Shown here in pieces: positions 8,619 to 17,445 of a stretch of 53,318 bases of DNA. Below the pieces are notes generated by a model. That model had not been told where the DNA came from and did no database searches. It worked only from the letters and a program-made list of their open reading frames with translations. Each line of letters begins with the position of its first letter. Positions within the stretch are counted from its first letter, which is position 1. Source of the DNA: Syntrophosphaera sp035450685 (GTDB lineage: Bacteria; Cloacimonadota; Cloacimonadia; Cloacimonadales; Cloacimonadaceae); the NCBI GenBank assembly GCA_035450685.1, contig DAOTNF010000019.1, positions 1 through 53,318 on the forward strand. The letters are read 5' to 3'. A program made the position numbers and the translations under genes.

Positions 8619-10362
8619 GCACGTGCGCTGGATCGTGAAGAACTGGATGACGCAGAAGTGGTTCCTGCTCATCATGCTGCTGTTCACGCTGGGCAGCTCC
8701 GCGGTCGCCATTGCGCATCCGATCGTGTTTGGCAGGTTGATCGACCTGCTGAAGAGCATCCTGTCCGCGCCGGACAAATATCCTGACCCCATGGCGGAGG
8801 TGAACCGCATCATCTGGATCATGCTGGGGCTGGGCGCGGCGCAGCTTGTGACCGGTTTTTACCCCGCCGTCAGAGGTTGGGTGAACATCCGCTTTGAAAA
8901 CATGTTGCGCATGTTCTATTTCAAGTTCATCCTCGGCAAGGACTTCCGCTTCTTCCATAAATTCCGCACCGGCGATGTGGTCACGCGGCTCACAGACGAC
9001 CTCACCGACTACTCTAAGATAAGCTGGTTCATGTGTTCCGGCATCTTCCGGGCGGTGAATTCCTTTTCCCTGATCATGTTTTCGCTGGTGGTGATGTTCA
9101 GCATCAGCCCCAAGCTAACCTTGCTTACGATATTGCCGCTGCCGCTGATGATGGTGGCCTTCTATTTCGCTTCGGACAAGCTCTACCGGAATTTCGAGCT
9201 GAACCAGCAGGCTATCAGCGAGATCAACAGCCAGTTGGAGATGAGCTTTTCCGGCATCCGCATCGTGAAAGCCTTTGTAAGCGAGGAAAAGTATAACCGC
9301 TTCTTCGACCTCGCCCTCGCCCGGCGCTTCAAGACCGAGATGGGGGTGGTAAAGCTCAATGCTGTGCTGCACCTCATCTATGAATACATCGACTATTTCG
9401 CCCAGATCGGCGTCATCATCTTCGGCGGCTACATGGCCGTGAAAGGCCAGATCAGCGTTGGCACCTTCTACATGTTCTACACCTACCTGAGCATGATGAT
9501 CTATCCGCTGCTCGATCTGCCCCAGCTCTTCGTTTCCGGCAAGCAGGCCTTTGTGAACATCGATCGCCTGGAGGAAATGAAGGACTATCCCAGCTTCTAC
9601 GACCAGTGGAAAGGGCAGGCCAAGCCCGAGGAGTTTGAGGAGCTTAGATTTGAGGATGTGAGCTTCACCTATCCGGACAAGACGGAGCCAGCCATCCGCG
9701 ACTGCTCTTTTGATCTGAAAGCGGGGGAGAGGCTGCTGATTCTGGGCTCGACCGGCGCTGGCAAAAGCACCGTCGCCAACCTGATCCTGGGGCTCTTGCA
9801 ACCCTCTGAGGGAAGCATCCTCCTGAATGGGATTGACTTGCGGGATATTGATTTAACTGCCCTGCGTGACCTGATCGCCTACGTTCCCCAGGAACCCTTG
9901 CTGTTCACAGGGACAGTGCGCGAGAATGTCCTCTTTGCCAATGACAAGGCCACCGGGGAAGAGTATCGGATCGCCGTGGATGTGTCACAACTGAAGCAGG
10001 AGATCGAATCCTTCCCCCAGGGTGATGAAACCCGACTGGGACAGCGTGGACTGGGCGTTTCCGGCGGGCAAAAGCAGCGGCTCACCATCGCCCGCGCCCT
10101 GGTGCGCAACCCCAAACTGCTTATCCTGGACGACATCACCGCCTCCCTTGATGCCGAGAACGAGGAGAAGCTCTGGCAGGATATCAACCTCCATTTCAAG
10201 GATATCGCCGCGATCGTGATCTCCCACAGGCTTTCCACCCTGCACTATGTGGACCGGGTGCTCTTCATCGATGACAAAGGCTACGTCCATCAGGGCACGC
10301 ACGAAGAACTGGTCTTCAAAAACAAGGACTATCACGACTTCCTGCATGAGCACCTGAAATAG
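8611..10362 (+). CDS. ABC exporter half-transporter, degenerate-site subunit
   Basis: Fused permease-ATPase of 583 residues, partner of the preceding subunit. It has about six N-terminal membrane segments, Walker A GSTGAGKS and a proper signature VSGGQKQ. Walker B reads LLILDDITAS, so the catalytic glutamate is replaced by D508. In heterodimeric exporters one ATP site is degenerate in this way: the D-containing Walker B works with the poor signature (here ISQGE) of the partner, and the other site is catalytic. The complementary defects in this pair are good evidence that they work together. Substrate unknown. Confidence 0.93.
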   Translation: MNKHVRWIVKNWMTQKWFLLIMLLFTLGSSAVAIAHPIVFGRLIDLLKSILSAPDKYPDPMAEVNRIIWIMLGLGAAQLVTGFYPAVRGWVNIRFENMLRMFYFKFILGKDFRFFHKFRTGDVVTRLTDDLTDYSKISWFMCSGIFRAVNSFSLIMFSLVVMFSISPKLTLLTILPLPLMMVAFYFASDKLYRNFELNQQAISEINSQLEMSFSGIRIVKAFVSEEKYNRFFDLALARRFKTEMGVVKLNAVLHLIYEYIDYFAQIGVIIFGGYMAVKGQISVGTFYMFYTYLSMMIYPLLDLPQLFVSGKQAFVNIDRLEEMKDYPSFYDQWKGQAKPEEFEELRFEDVSFTYPDKTEPAIRDCSFDLKAGERLLILGSTGAGKSTVANLILGLLQPSEGSILLNGIDLRDIDLTALRDLIAYVPQEPLLFTGTVRENVLFANDKATGEEYRIAVDVSQLKQEIESFPQGDETRLGQRGLGVSGGQKQRLTIARALVRNPKLLILDDITASLDAENEEKLWQDINLHFKDIAAIVISHRLSTLHYVDRVLFIDDKGYVHQGTHEELVFKNKDYHDFLHEHLK

Positions 10363-10610
10363 GGCAAGCCAGGCCCTGGGTACACGCGTCAGGTTTCTTC
10401 TCCCACCCCCATCGCCCTCCTATGTATCATAGACTTTACCTGTGGTTTACCTAGGGTCATCCTTAACTTCGCAACCACATACCTAAGGATGATACCCCCA
10501 AATCCAGTAGTAGCAAAGGAGGGCGCAATGACGGATTATGCAGATAGTATCACTGTATTAACGGAATTGTCAAGCAATCACGCCTTTATTCGGGAGTGCC
10601 GGAATGGGGC
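10363..10610. other. Gene-free region between converging genes
   Basis: About 250 bases between the ABC exporter and the terminator of the minus-strand secreted protein. It is mostly occupied by a minus-strand copy of the dispersed palindrome element (10441-10573). No open frame here looks like a gene. Confidence 0.7.
10441..10573 (-). repeat. Dispersed palindrome element, copy 1 (diverged)
   Basis: Read on the minus strand, TTGACA (10573-10568) and TACTAT (10549-10544) are spaced by 18 bases, followed by a CGCCCTCCTTTGCTACTACTG-like segment and then CATCATCCTTAGG. The first base of TTGACA is 85 bases from the start of CCTTAGG, exactly as in the copies at 20815 and 53216. The palindrome itself is altered: CCTTAGGT and AAGGATGACCCTAGG are kept but the centre is replaced, and an additional TGTGGTT/AACCACA pair (10441-10447, 10473-10479) is present. 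Confidence 0.8.
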
Positions 10611-10658
10611 AAAAAGAAAGGGAAGGCAGACCTCTTTGCGGCGATCCGGCTTCCCTTT
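10611..10658 (-). terminator. Intrinsic terminator of the 987-residue secreted protein gene
   Basis: On the minus strand, AAAGGGAAG (10658-10650) pairs with CTTCCCTTT (10625-10617) and is followed by CTTTTT. It begins 18 bases after the stop codon at 10676. Confidence 0.7.
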
Positions 10659-10675
10659 TGGGATATGGATAGGGT

Positions 10676-13639
10676 TTACTTCATCAGCACCATCTTGCGC
10701 GACAATGTTCTGCCATTGTATCTCAAGCGGCTGAAATAGATACCGCTGGCCACGGGTTCGCCCTGCTCGTTGCGGCCATCCCAGGGGAAGGAATGGTTGC
10801 CGGCTGCCAGGTATAGATCGGAGCAGATGCTTTTTACCCGCTGGCCTTTCAGGTTATAGATGTCCAGGCTTGCCTTTCCGGAGGTGGGCAGGCTGAACTG
10901 GAGCGTGGTCGAGGGATTGAAGGGGTTGGGGTAGTTCTGACGCAGGATAGCAATATCCAAAGCGGGCGCGTCCACATCTGAAATGTCCACGCTCCCGCTG
11001 TTGACCCGGGTGCCATAGATGGAGTTCACGAAATACTCGTTGTCCAGGATGCCCGCCCGTCCGTCATCCCAACAGACCAGGGCGGAATTGCCGATCGCGG
11101 CGGCGCACACATGTTCCTGTTCCAGCCATTCGCCGCAGAGTATTTCCGGGCCGGCGCCCAGAGCCTTACCCTGAGAGTTGATGTGACGGATGAACACATC
11201 CTTGTAACTGTATGGGTTATCGTAACCGGAACTCCATAAGCTGGCCAGGTTGCCGTTGGCGAAGCGGACCAGGGTGGCGTCGTAGCTATAGCGCAAACCG
11301 GTGGCGATGAGCCTGCCTCCCTCCTCATAAAGCAGGCTGCCGTCGCCAAGCAGTTTTTGCAGGCGCAAGTCCTGAATTCCCGGATCCCATGCCGAAGAAT
11401 AAAGAATGTCAATGGCGTTATCCGAGACCGCCATGCTGTGGATTCCGGTGAAGGGAAGCTCGATGCCGGTTTCAGACCAGAGCCTGGATCCGTCGGGGCC
11501 GATCCTCTGGGCCAGGAAGCTGTAGTTTTGATAATCCTGGTCATGAGTGGTGCAAAATACCACCAGATCGTTGCCCAGCAGGGCTGTTCCGGGATTCATG
11601 CCGTCGATGGAAGCTTCCACGCTTACCACCGCGACCCCCTCAGCAGGCCAGCCCGGGGCGGGGTCGCCGTTGGGGTCAATTCTCAGAACCCGGGAAGTAG
11701 AATAGTCATTGCTGTAATCTTTAGTATTGAAGACCACGTAGTTTTCAACAAGGTCAGCCACGCCCAGCCACATCTGCTCAGGAGGGGTGTAAAGGGCTTT
11801 TCCTGAAGGGCCCCACTGGATCTGTCCGTTGGAGATCTTTTGACCCATCAAGTGAAACTGGGGATAGCCGCCTACTGTCCAGACCACGTAAATGTCATTG
11901 CCACAAGCGCTGATGCGGGTGTCCTGGATGCTGTAGTTGTCATTGACCTGCAAGCCATGGCCGGGATACATGGTATTTCCCTCGGCATCGATCCTCTGCA
12001 AGTGCAGCGGATACCACTGGGTGCCATCATAGTCGGGAGTGTACACGATCGCTACGCTGTTGTCCGGCATTTTCACCGTGCGGATATTGGTCACTTGCTT
12101 ATTCAGCGAAGGGCAGAGCGGCCTGCCTCCTTCTTCCAGCAGGGGATTCATGTTGGTGTCGCAGATCTGGTAATAGAGTTCAAATCCGCTTCCGCGCAAG
12201 TCTGACCACAGCACTAGATACCTGTCCTGCAGGGCGAACACATCCGCTATACAGGCTATGCCAGCGAGACGGGTTACCTGCGCTTCGCCGCCAAGGTCCT
12301 GGAAAGCGGCGCCGCCAGTGCTGAGCACCTGCAGTCGCAGGGCGTTGCTCATATCGCGCTGGTCTGCCCAGAGGAACATGCAGCGGTCCGCAAAAGCCTG
12401 CGCCACAGGGCCGCTGAGCATGGGGTCTCCGGCGTTGATGGTGATTCCGCCCACTCCCCAGGGAAGGTCGCCTGCCGGGGACAGATACTGGGCTTTTAGG
12501 TTATAGGGCACCTCATCGTTGAGCGATTCCCTCCAGCAAAGCCAGGCCGCGCCGGTGTCAGTTACGGAAAGGTTCAATCCCCTGAATACCCAGTTCTGTG
12601 TATCTCCGCTGGCGATTTGCACGCCGTTGGGGCCCCAGAGTGAATTGAAATCTGAATCCAGACGGATGGCACGCAGTTCAGAGTGTGTGCCATCGTTCCG
12701 AACTTCCCAGGCTAAGATGATGCCACCGTCTGCAAGAGGCGCCAGGCGGAGCTTTGGGTAGTAAAGAGCGCTGTATATCTGGAGTTGGATTTGCACGGGA
12801 GTGGGAAGGAGCAGCTCGCCCTGGTTGTTCATCCGTTGCAGGATAATGGCTCCATCCCGGTAACCGTAGAGCAGGTAATTGCCTTCGCTGCTCCCCACAA
12901 TGGAAAACAGCCCGCCGGGAATCCCAGCGTGGACAAGCATGGGGTTGTTGCCAACCACCGTGCCCTGTGGGGAAAAGCGGATGAGATTGCTGGTCCCCTG
13001 ATAGGGGGTAAAATTGATGATGATGCCGCCCTCACCGTCGCTAACGGCGCCGTCGAGGCTGAGGAAGTTGGGATGGCTGGTCAGGGTGAGCCCACCGCTG
13101 GGCCAAAGCTGATTGCCAAAGCTATCCACGTTTTGGCCGATCACCGCGTAACCGTTTGAGGAATGGGGATAGAGCGCGTAAACTCCGCCCACGGCGTTGG
13201 GGACCAGGCAGGCATTGGCCAGATATGCAGAGCCGCTGCGGATGCACACTCCGCTTTCGCCCCAGAGACACTGGCCATTGGAGCTGAATTTCTGCAGCCA
13301 TACGCCGGCTTCGTAGCCGTGTCCGGATTGCTGGTAGAGCAGTACGAAATTGTTGTCCGAAGTTGGCACGCAGGCCACCGCTTCCTGCACTCCTGGCCTG
13401 TCCACTATGATCAGCGGCTGTGTCCAGACCGCCACTCCGGAGGGATTGAACTTCTGCGCGTAGATGTCGGTATCGCCGGCATCTGTGTCTTCCCAAAGGG
13501 CTATCACGCAGTTATCCGCGGTGCGGACCCGGAGCCCCCTGAAATCCATCTTCCAAGCTTTGCGCAGGGCGACTTCCTGCGCGCTGAGGCACAACACGGT
13601 AAGCAACAATGCCATAATCACAAAACACTGTTTCTTCAT
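10676..13639 (-). CDS. Large secreted protein with C-terminal sorting domain
   Basis: Exported protein of 987 residues. Residues 1-21 form a signal peptide (MKKQCFVIMALLLTVLCLSA, cleavage before QE). The body consists of repeated units with the pattern G-x-x-LWG-x-x-G followed by a beta segment (for example GQCLWGESG, GNQLWPSGG, GSRLWSETG), suggesting a beta-propeller-like or beta-strand repeat fold. The C-terminal 85 residues are a FlgD-like / type IX secretion sorting domain: NYPNPFNPSTTLQFSLP, then IYNLKGQRVKS and FPWDGRNEQGEPVASGIYF. AAAGGGAG precedes the ATG. It resembles the protein at 51007-52962. Likely displayed on or released from the cell; the task is unknown. Confidence 0.85.
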   Translation of the reverse strand: MKKQCFVIMALLLTVLCLSAQEVALRKAWKMDFRGLRVRTADNCVIALWEDTDAGDTDIYAQKFNPSGVAVWTQPLIIVDRPGVQEAVACVPTSDNNFVLLYQQSGHGYEAGVWLQKFSSNGQCLWGESGVCIRSGSAYLANACLVPNAVGGVYALYPHSSNGYAVIGQNVDSFGNQLWPSGGLTLTSHPNFLSLDGAVSDGEGGIIINFTPYQGTSNLIRFSPQGTVVGNNPMLVHAGIPGGLFSIVGSSEGNYLLYGYRDGAIILQRMNNQGELLLPTPVQIQLQIYSALYYPKLRLAPLADGGIILAWEVRNDGTHSELRAIRLDSDFNSLWGPNGVQIASGDTQNWVFRGLNLSVTDTGAAWLCWRESLNDEVPYNLKAQYLSPAGDLPWGVGGITINAGDPMLSGPVAQAFADRCMFLWADQRDMSNALRLQVLSTGGAAFQDLGGEAQVTRLAGIACIADVFALQDRYLVLWSDLRGSGFELYYQICDTNMNPLLEEGGRPLCPSLNKQVTNIRTVKMPDNSVAIVYTPDYDGTQWYPLHLQRIDAEGNTMYPGHGLQVNDNYSIQDTRISACGNDIYVVWTVGGYPQFHLMGQKISNGQIQWGPSGKALYTPPEQMWLGVADLVENYVVFNTKDYSNDYSTSRVLRIDPNGDPAPGWPAEGVAVVSVEASIDGMNPGTALLGNDLVVFCTTHDQDYQNYSFLAQRIGPDGSRLWSETGIELPFTGIHSMAVSDNAIDILYSSAWDPGIQDLRLQKLLGDGSLLYEEGGRLIATGLRYSYDATLVRFANGNLASLWSSGYDNPYSYKDVFIRHINSQGKALGAGPEILCGEWLEQEHVCAAAIGNSALVCWDDGRAGILDNEYFVNSIYGTRVNSGSVDISDVDAPALDIAILRQNYPNPFNPSTTLQFSLPTSGKASLDIYNLKGQRVKSICSDLYLAAGNHSFPWDGRNEQGEPVASGIYFSRLRYNGRTLSRKMVLMK

Positions 13640-13983
13640 TTTTGTCTCCCTTTATTCCGTAGCTTGACTTATCGGATACAGGGTGCAAGTTTTGTTCCAC
13701 ATCGTCACTCAATAATAAAGCGTTAATCTGGCCAGGCTTTTTGGCAATGATAGTTAATTCATATCTGCACAGCGGGGTTGCCTCTTACGAGAAAGAGGTC
13801 TGCAAGGCCATGCGGCGGGACAGGAGTTGTCCTCCAGTATCGTGAATGAGCAAAGGAAATGAATCCTGATTTGAAGGCCTGCTCCAGCAGGTTTTCAATT
13901 ATATGGCACACCAATTGCTTAATAATAGTTGGTGTCACGCCATAGATGAGTATCATTGCTGAATATTGCTCAAGGGAGGAGAG
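13640..13983. other. Divergent gene-free region
   Basis: About 340 bases between a minus-strand and a plus-strand secreted-protein gene, which must hold both promoters. Visible structure: a perfect hairpin CCTGCTCCAGCAGG near 13880 followed by TTTTC, and ACACCAA ... TTGGTGT around 13907-13935. No promoter pair is convincing. No small gene seen. Confidence 0.6.
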
Positions 13984-15609
13984 ATGAAGGATATACGCCT
14001 TATACTGCTGATGGCAGCGCTTTGTCTTGTCGTATCGATATCCCAGGCTCAGAATTACAATGTTCCCGTAACTGGTAACATTGATGAAACCCCGATTAGT
14101 TCTAATCAAGAGGGCGGTTCAGGCAGGCGAATTATCTCCTTTGCCGGCAGAGACTGGTATGTTAAAAGTGGTGCCTGGGGGCCTGGTCCAAATCATTGGT
14201 CTGATAGTACATCGAGCGTTTGGGTGGATGCAAATGGAAATCTACATTTAAAAATACGTAGAGAAGGATCGAGCTGGTACTGCGCGGAAGTATATACGAC
14301 TACTCCTACGCAATATGGGATGCACAGATTCTATCTGGCCTCAAGAGTTGATTTGCTGGATAAAAATGTAGTTGCGGCTCCCTTTATCTATGCAAATGAT
14401 GAGCAAGAAGTGGATATTGAATTTGCCAAGTGGGGTTACGAAGACAATCAAATTGGTAACTACACCGTTCAACCAAGTGACTCCGACAGTCATGTAACTT
14501 TTGATGTTTCGCTAAATGGAGATTACTCTACACATTACTTTGACTGGCAAGCAGACGGCATTCTGTTTAAGAGTTTTCATGGCCATTATCCAGAACCTCC
14601 CAACAGCGCATATCTGATAAACGAGTGGTTATATACGGGGGATAAGAATCCCCTCCCAAGCACTGATATGCACATTCATATTAACTTGTGGCTGTCTCAG
14701 GGACGGCCTCCGTCAGACGGTCAAGAGGTAGAGTTGATTGTGTCAGATATTGATTACCCATCGCTATCTATCAATCCTGCAAGCCAGTTGGTTCCCTGTA
14801 CATCTGGAGAATTCCCGATAACGGTGACCTCAATCACAAGTTGGACGGTAAGTGATGATGCAGACTGGTTAAGCTGTTCGCCTGACAGCGGCAGCAACAA
14901 TGGGGAAGTTACGGTCAGCTACGAGGCCAATACAACAACTTCTTCCCGCACAGCTATTGTTACTTTCGCCTGCAATGGAATACCTGATAAGACCTGCACC
15001 GTTACCCAGGCCGCAGCCCCGACTCCTGAAATATATGTCAGTCCCAGTTCCTTGGATTTCGGAAACCAGATTATCGACACCGGCGCCTCGTTAACTTATA
15101 ACCTAATTGGTAATTACCTGAGTTCAGATGTTGTGGTGACGGCACCCGCTGGCTTTGCAGTCTCGACTTCACAGGATGGCACATATTTCCCAACCTTGAC
15201 CGTCACCCCAAGTAGAGGCAATATAGACCAAACAATATGGGTTAAGTTCACCCCTACCCAGGCTGTGTCTTACGCGGGGAATGTAAGCAACGCGTCATCT
15301 GGAGCAACAGCAGTCGATGTGGCGGTATCCGGAACGGGTATGGAACTGGCAGAAATCCAGTTGGAAATTGAATATGTTGATAACGGGTTATGCCGGCTAA
15401 ACTGGAATGAAATACCCGGGGCTACTTCCTATCTGGTATATAGCGCCGATGAACCTTTGCCGTATGATTCTCCTGCCTGGACACAGATAGCCCAGACGGC
15501 AAATCAATACCTTGTCATCCAGGCTAGCGATGCCAGAAAGTTCTTCTATGTAAAGGCTGCCGTGAACAGTGTTTCAGCAGACTTCATATCTGTCCCTGTA
15601 ATGCAATAG
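13984..15609 (+). CDS. Secreted GH16-like glycoside hydrolase with BACON and FN3-like domains
   Basis: Exported protein of 541 residues. A signal peptide (MKDIRLILLMAALCLVVSIS, then QAQ) is followed by a concanavalin-A-like catalytic domain (about 25-255). It contains EVDIEF, the GH16 ExDxE motif, with E142, D144 and E146; GH16 enzymes cleave beta-1,3/1,4-glucans, agarose or carrageenan. Then come a BACON-type domain (about 260-345, ASWLSCSP-like core and VTQAA end), a HYDIN/choice-of-anchor-like beta domain (345-455, LDFGNQIIDTG) and an FN3-like domain at the end. The ATG at 13984 has GGGAGG upstream. Unlike the neighbours it lacks the sorting tail, and it is AT-richer, suggesting acquisition by transfer. 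Substrate unknown. Confidence 0.8.
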   Translation: MKDIRLILLMAALCLVVSISQAQNYNVPVTGNIDETPISSNQEGGSGRRIISFAGRDWYVKSGAWGPGPNHWSDSTSSVWVDANGNLHLKIRREGSSWYCAEVYTTTPTQYGMHRFYLASRVDLLDKNVVAAPFIYANDEQEVDIEFAKWGYEDNQIGNYTVQPSDSDSHVTFDVSLNGDYSTHYFDWQADGILFKSFHGHYPEPPNSAYLINEWLYTGDKNPLPSTDMHIHINLWLSQGRPPSDGQEVELIVSDIDYPSLSINPASQLVPCTSGEFPITVTSITSWTVSDDADWLSCSPDSGSNNGEVTVSYEANTTTSSRTAIVTFACNGIPDKTCTVTQAAAPTPEIYVSPSSLDFGNQIIDTGASLTYNLIGNYLSSDVVVTAPAGFAVSTSQDGTYFPTLTVTPSRGNIDQTIWVKFTPTQAVSYAGNVSNASSGATAVDVAVSGTGMELAEIQLEIEYVDNGLCRLNWNEIPGATSYLVYSADEPLPYDSPAWTQIAQTANQYLVIQASDARKFFYVKAAVNSVSADFISVPVMQ

Positions 15610-15686
15610 GGCAGTGATCTTCGGATGGTTTGTCAGATGGACAGAGCAGGGAGAGCTGATACAGAGGATTTTAACGCAGAAAAAAC

Positions 15687-15762
<76 letters not shown>

Positions 15763-15763
15763 T

Positions 15764-15850
15764 TGGTACCAGAGGCCGGATTTGAACCGGCACGAGCCGA
15801 AGCCCAAGGGATTTTAAGTCCCTAGTGTCTACCAATTCCACCACTCCGGC
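15764..15850 (-). tRNA. tRNA-Leu (anticodon TAA)
   Basis: Minus-strand class II tRNA of 87 bases with a long variable arm (TGGGCTTCGGCTC) and acceptor GCCGGAG. The loop CTTAAAA gives anticodon TAA (complement of 15814-15816), so it reads UUA/UUG leucine codons. CCA is encoded. One base separates it from the following tRNA-Gly. Confidence 0.96.
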
Positions 15851-15862
15851 CGGAGTAAAAAA

Positions 15863-15936
<74 letters not shown>

Positions 15937-15943
15937 TATAAAC

Positions 15944-16019
<76 letters not shown>

Positions 16020-16036
16020 TTACTTGCGTAAGTAAC

Positions 16037-16065
16037 CATAAAATCACTCAGCAGTAATTTGTCAA
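16037..16065 (-). promoter_or_regulatory. Promoter of the Gly-Cys-Leu-Gly tRNA cluster
   Basis: On the minus strand TTGACA (16065-16060) and TTTATG (16042-16037) are 17 bases apart, immediately upstream of the first tRNA. The short inverted repeat TTACTT...AAGTAA (16020-16035) lies between promoter and tRNA and may be part of the leader. The -35 box overlaps the last codons of the AMMECR1 gene. Confidence 0.65.
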
Positions 16066-16604
16066 GAAAAGTCTGATTCCCTGAATACCTCCGCGCTGAA
16101 TCTGAACAACTGCGCCCCCTTGTCCTGCCAGGCCTTGTCCGGCAAACCAGCCTTGCGGCAGATTTGCCTGAGGAATGTCGGCCTGTCCCAATGCCATTCA
16201 ACCGGCACCTGGGGTAGCAGCAGGCCGGAGCCATGAGGATGCTGCAAAAACAAGCCATCGCGGCCGATCTGGATGTCTTCCGGATCGGCAAGGGCTTCCA
16301 TTTCACTCAGCACGGAGATTTCTATCTCCAGATCATCCAGTTCGTCAGCCCTGAGCGGCAGAAAGCGTCCATCGTGGAAAGCAGCCGCCTCAGCCATTTC
16401 CACGACGCTGGCCGCCAGGCTCTTGAAGCCACGGATATAACCGATGCAGCCACGCAGTTCGCCATCTGTGTGCAAGGAGACAAAGAGCCCCCTGCGCTGC
16501 TGTAATTCCGGATCCTGGGGAATCTGAACCTGGCGCCTGGCAAAACGCGCCTCAATGGTATCGCGGGCAAGCTTGAGCAGCTTTTTCTTGCTTTCTGTGT
16601 CCAT
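16062..16604 (-). CDS. AMMECR1-domain protein (AmmeMemoRadiSam protein A type)
   Basis: Soluble protein of 180 residues covering a full AMMECR1 domain, with the invariant LRGCIG motif (about residues 50-55) and the AAFHDGRFLPL and EIEISVLS segments. The domain is conserved from archaea to humans but its reaction is unknown. It starts one base after the MEMO1 gene, so the two are co-expressed. In many prokaryotes both partners accompany a radical SAM protein as the AmmeMemoRadiSam set; no such gene is next to this pair. Confidence 0.9.
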   Translation of the reverse strand: MDTESKKKLLKLARDTIEARFARRQVQIPQDPELQQRRGLFVSLHTDGELRGCIGYIRGFKSLAASVVEMAEAAAFHDGRFLPLRADELDDLEIEISVLSEMEALADPEDIQIGRDGLFLQHPHGSGLLLPQVPVEWHWDRPTFLRQICRKAGLPDKAWQDKGAQLFRFSAEVFRESDFS

Positions 16605-16605
16605 C

Positions 16606-17436
16606 TTATTCTCCTTTCTGCTGATAGAGTACTGCGCTCAGGTAGCCCACCACCTGCTGGTTGTCTCTGGTCACCTTGCCGGAGTGGGTGTATTCGATGA
16701 TTCTGGCATTGATGCCGGGCAAGTCCTTGCACAGGTGCAACAAAGTGAGCAAGCCGCCAATGCCGCAGGCTTCGCAGCGCTTGCCGAGCACGCCTTGCCA
16801 CAAGGCGTCCGGATCGAAGCCCAGAATGTATTTCAGGATCAGGGCATCCATTTTCTCCGCGCGGTCCGCGTTGTAATAGTGGGAAAGGTCGGTTGATACC
16901 ACATAAACAGTGTTTCCCGGCAGGGTTGTCACGATTTCCCGCAGTTTAGCAGCCAATTTGTAAGCCACTTCCGGATAGGGGCGCGCGATCATCACGGGAC
17001 AGATTCTGGCCTCCGGCAGGAAGTGCCTGATGAGGGGAAGCTGAACCTCCAGAGAGTGCTCCTGCTCATGCAGCCTGGTTTGAGATTGGTGCGATGGGTG
17101 TTGGGCGAGCAACTCCGCGCATGCCGCATCCTGCGTCACAGTTCCCAGGGGAGTTTCGTATTCCGTAAAGGGCGAAACCGACCAGTCGAAATTGATGCCC
17201 TGATGACTGGGATGCAGCACGATCAACCTGTCGATGTTTTGGCTGTTCAGATAGTGATAGCCCAAAGCGGCGCACTGGCCGGAATACATGTAACCCGCGT
17301 GAGGCACGATCAGTCCGCGCACCCGCTCTGAAGCACCCGCCTGGGCTTTGCCCCGCGTCCAGGCCTCAAAGTCGGCGGCGAGCTGCCCCGCATGGCGGGA
17401 ATAGAAACTGCCGGCATAGACTGCTTTGCGTATCAT
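16606..17436 (-). CDS. MEMO1-family protein (AmmeMemoRadiSam protein B type)
   Basis: Soluble protein of 276 residues spanning the MEMO domain. Typical motifs are AGSFY near the start, VPHAGYMYSG (residues about 44-54), LHPSHQG and VVSTDLSHY, which contain the histidines of the metal-site pocket related to extradiol dioxygenases and the LigB fold. The biochemical role in bacteria is not established. It sits between the ChaN-like and AMMECR1 genes with 9 and 1 base gaps, indicating one minus-strand operon. Confidence 0.9.
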   Translation of the reverse strand: MIRKAVYAGSFYSRHAGQLAADFEAWTRGKAQAGASERVRGLIVPHAGYMYSGQCAALGYHYLNSQNIDRLIVLHPSHQGINFDWSVSPFTEYETPLGTVTQDAACAELLAQHPSHQSQTRLHEQEHSLEVQLPLIRHFLPEARICPVMIARPYPEVAYKLAAKLREIVTTLPGNTVYVVSTDLSHYYNADRAEKMDALILKYILGFDPDALWQGVLGKRCEACGIGGLLTLLHLCKDLPGINARIIEYTHSGKVTRDNQQVVGYLSAVLYQQKGE

Positions 17437-17445
17437 ACCTTCCTC

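Noticed and set aside
10380..10400. Terminator directly after the ABC exporter genes
   Set aside because: CCAGGCCCTGG can pair for only five bases with a one-base loop and no T-run follows.
10489..10734. 81-codon open frame on the plus strand
   Set aside because: It runs through a dispersed palindrome element and a terminator into the antisense of a real gene; the peptide has no domain.
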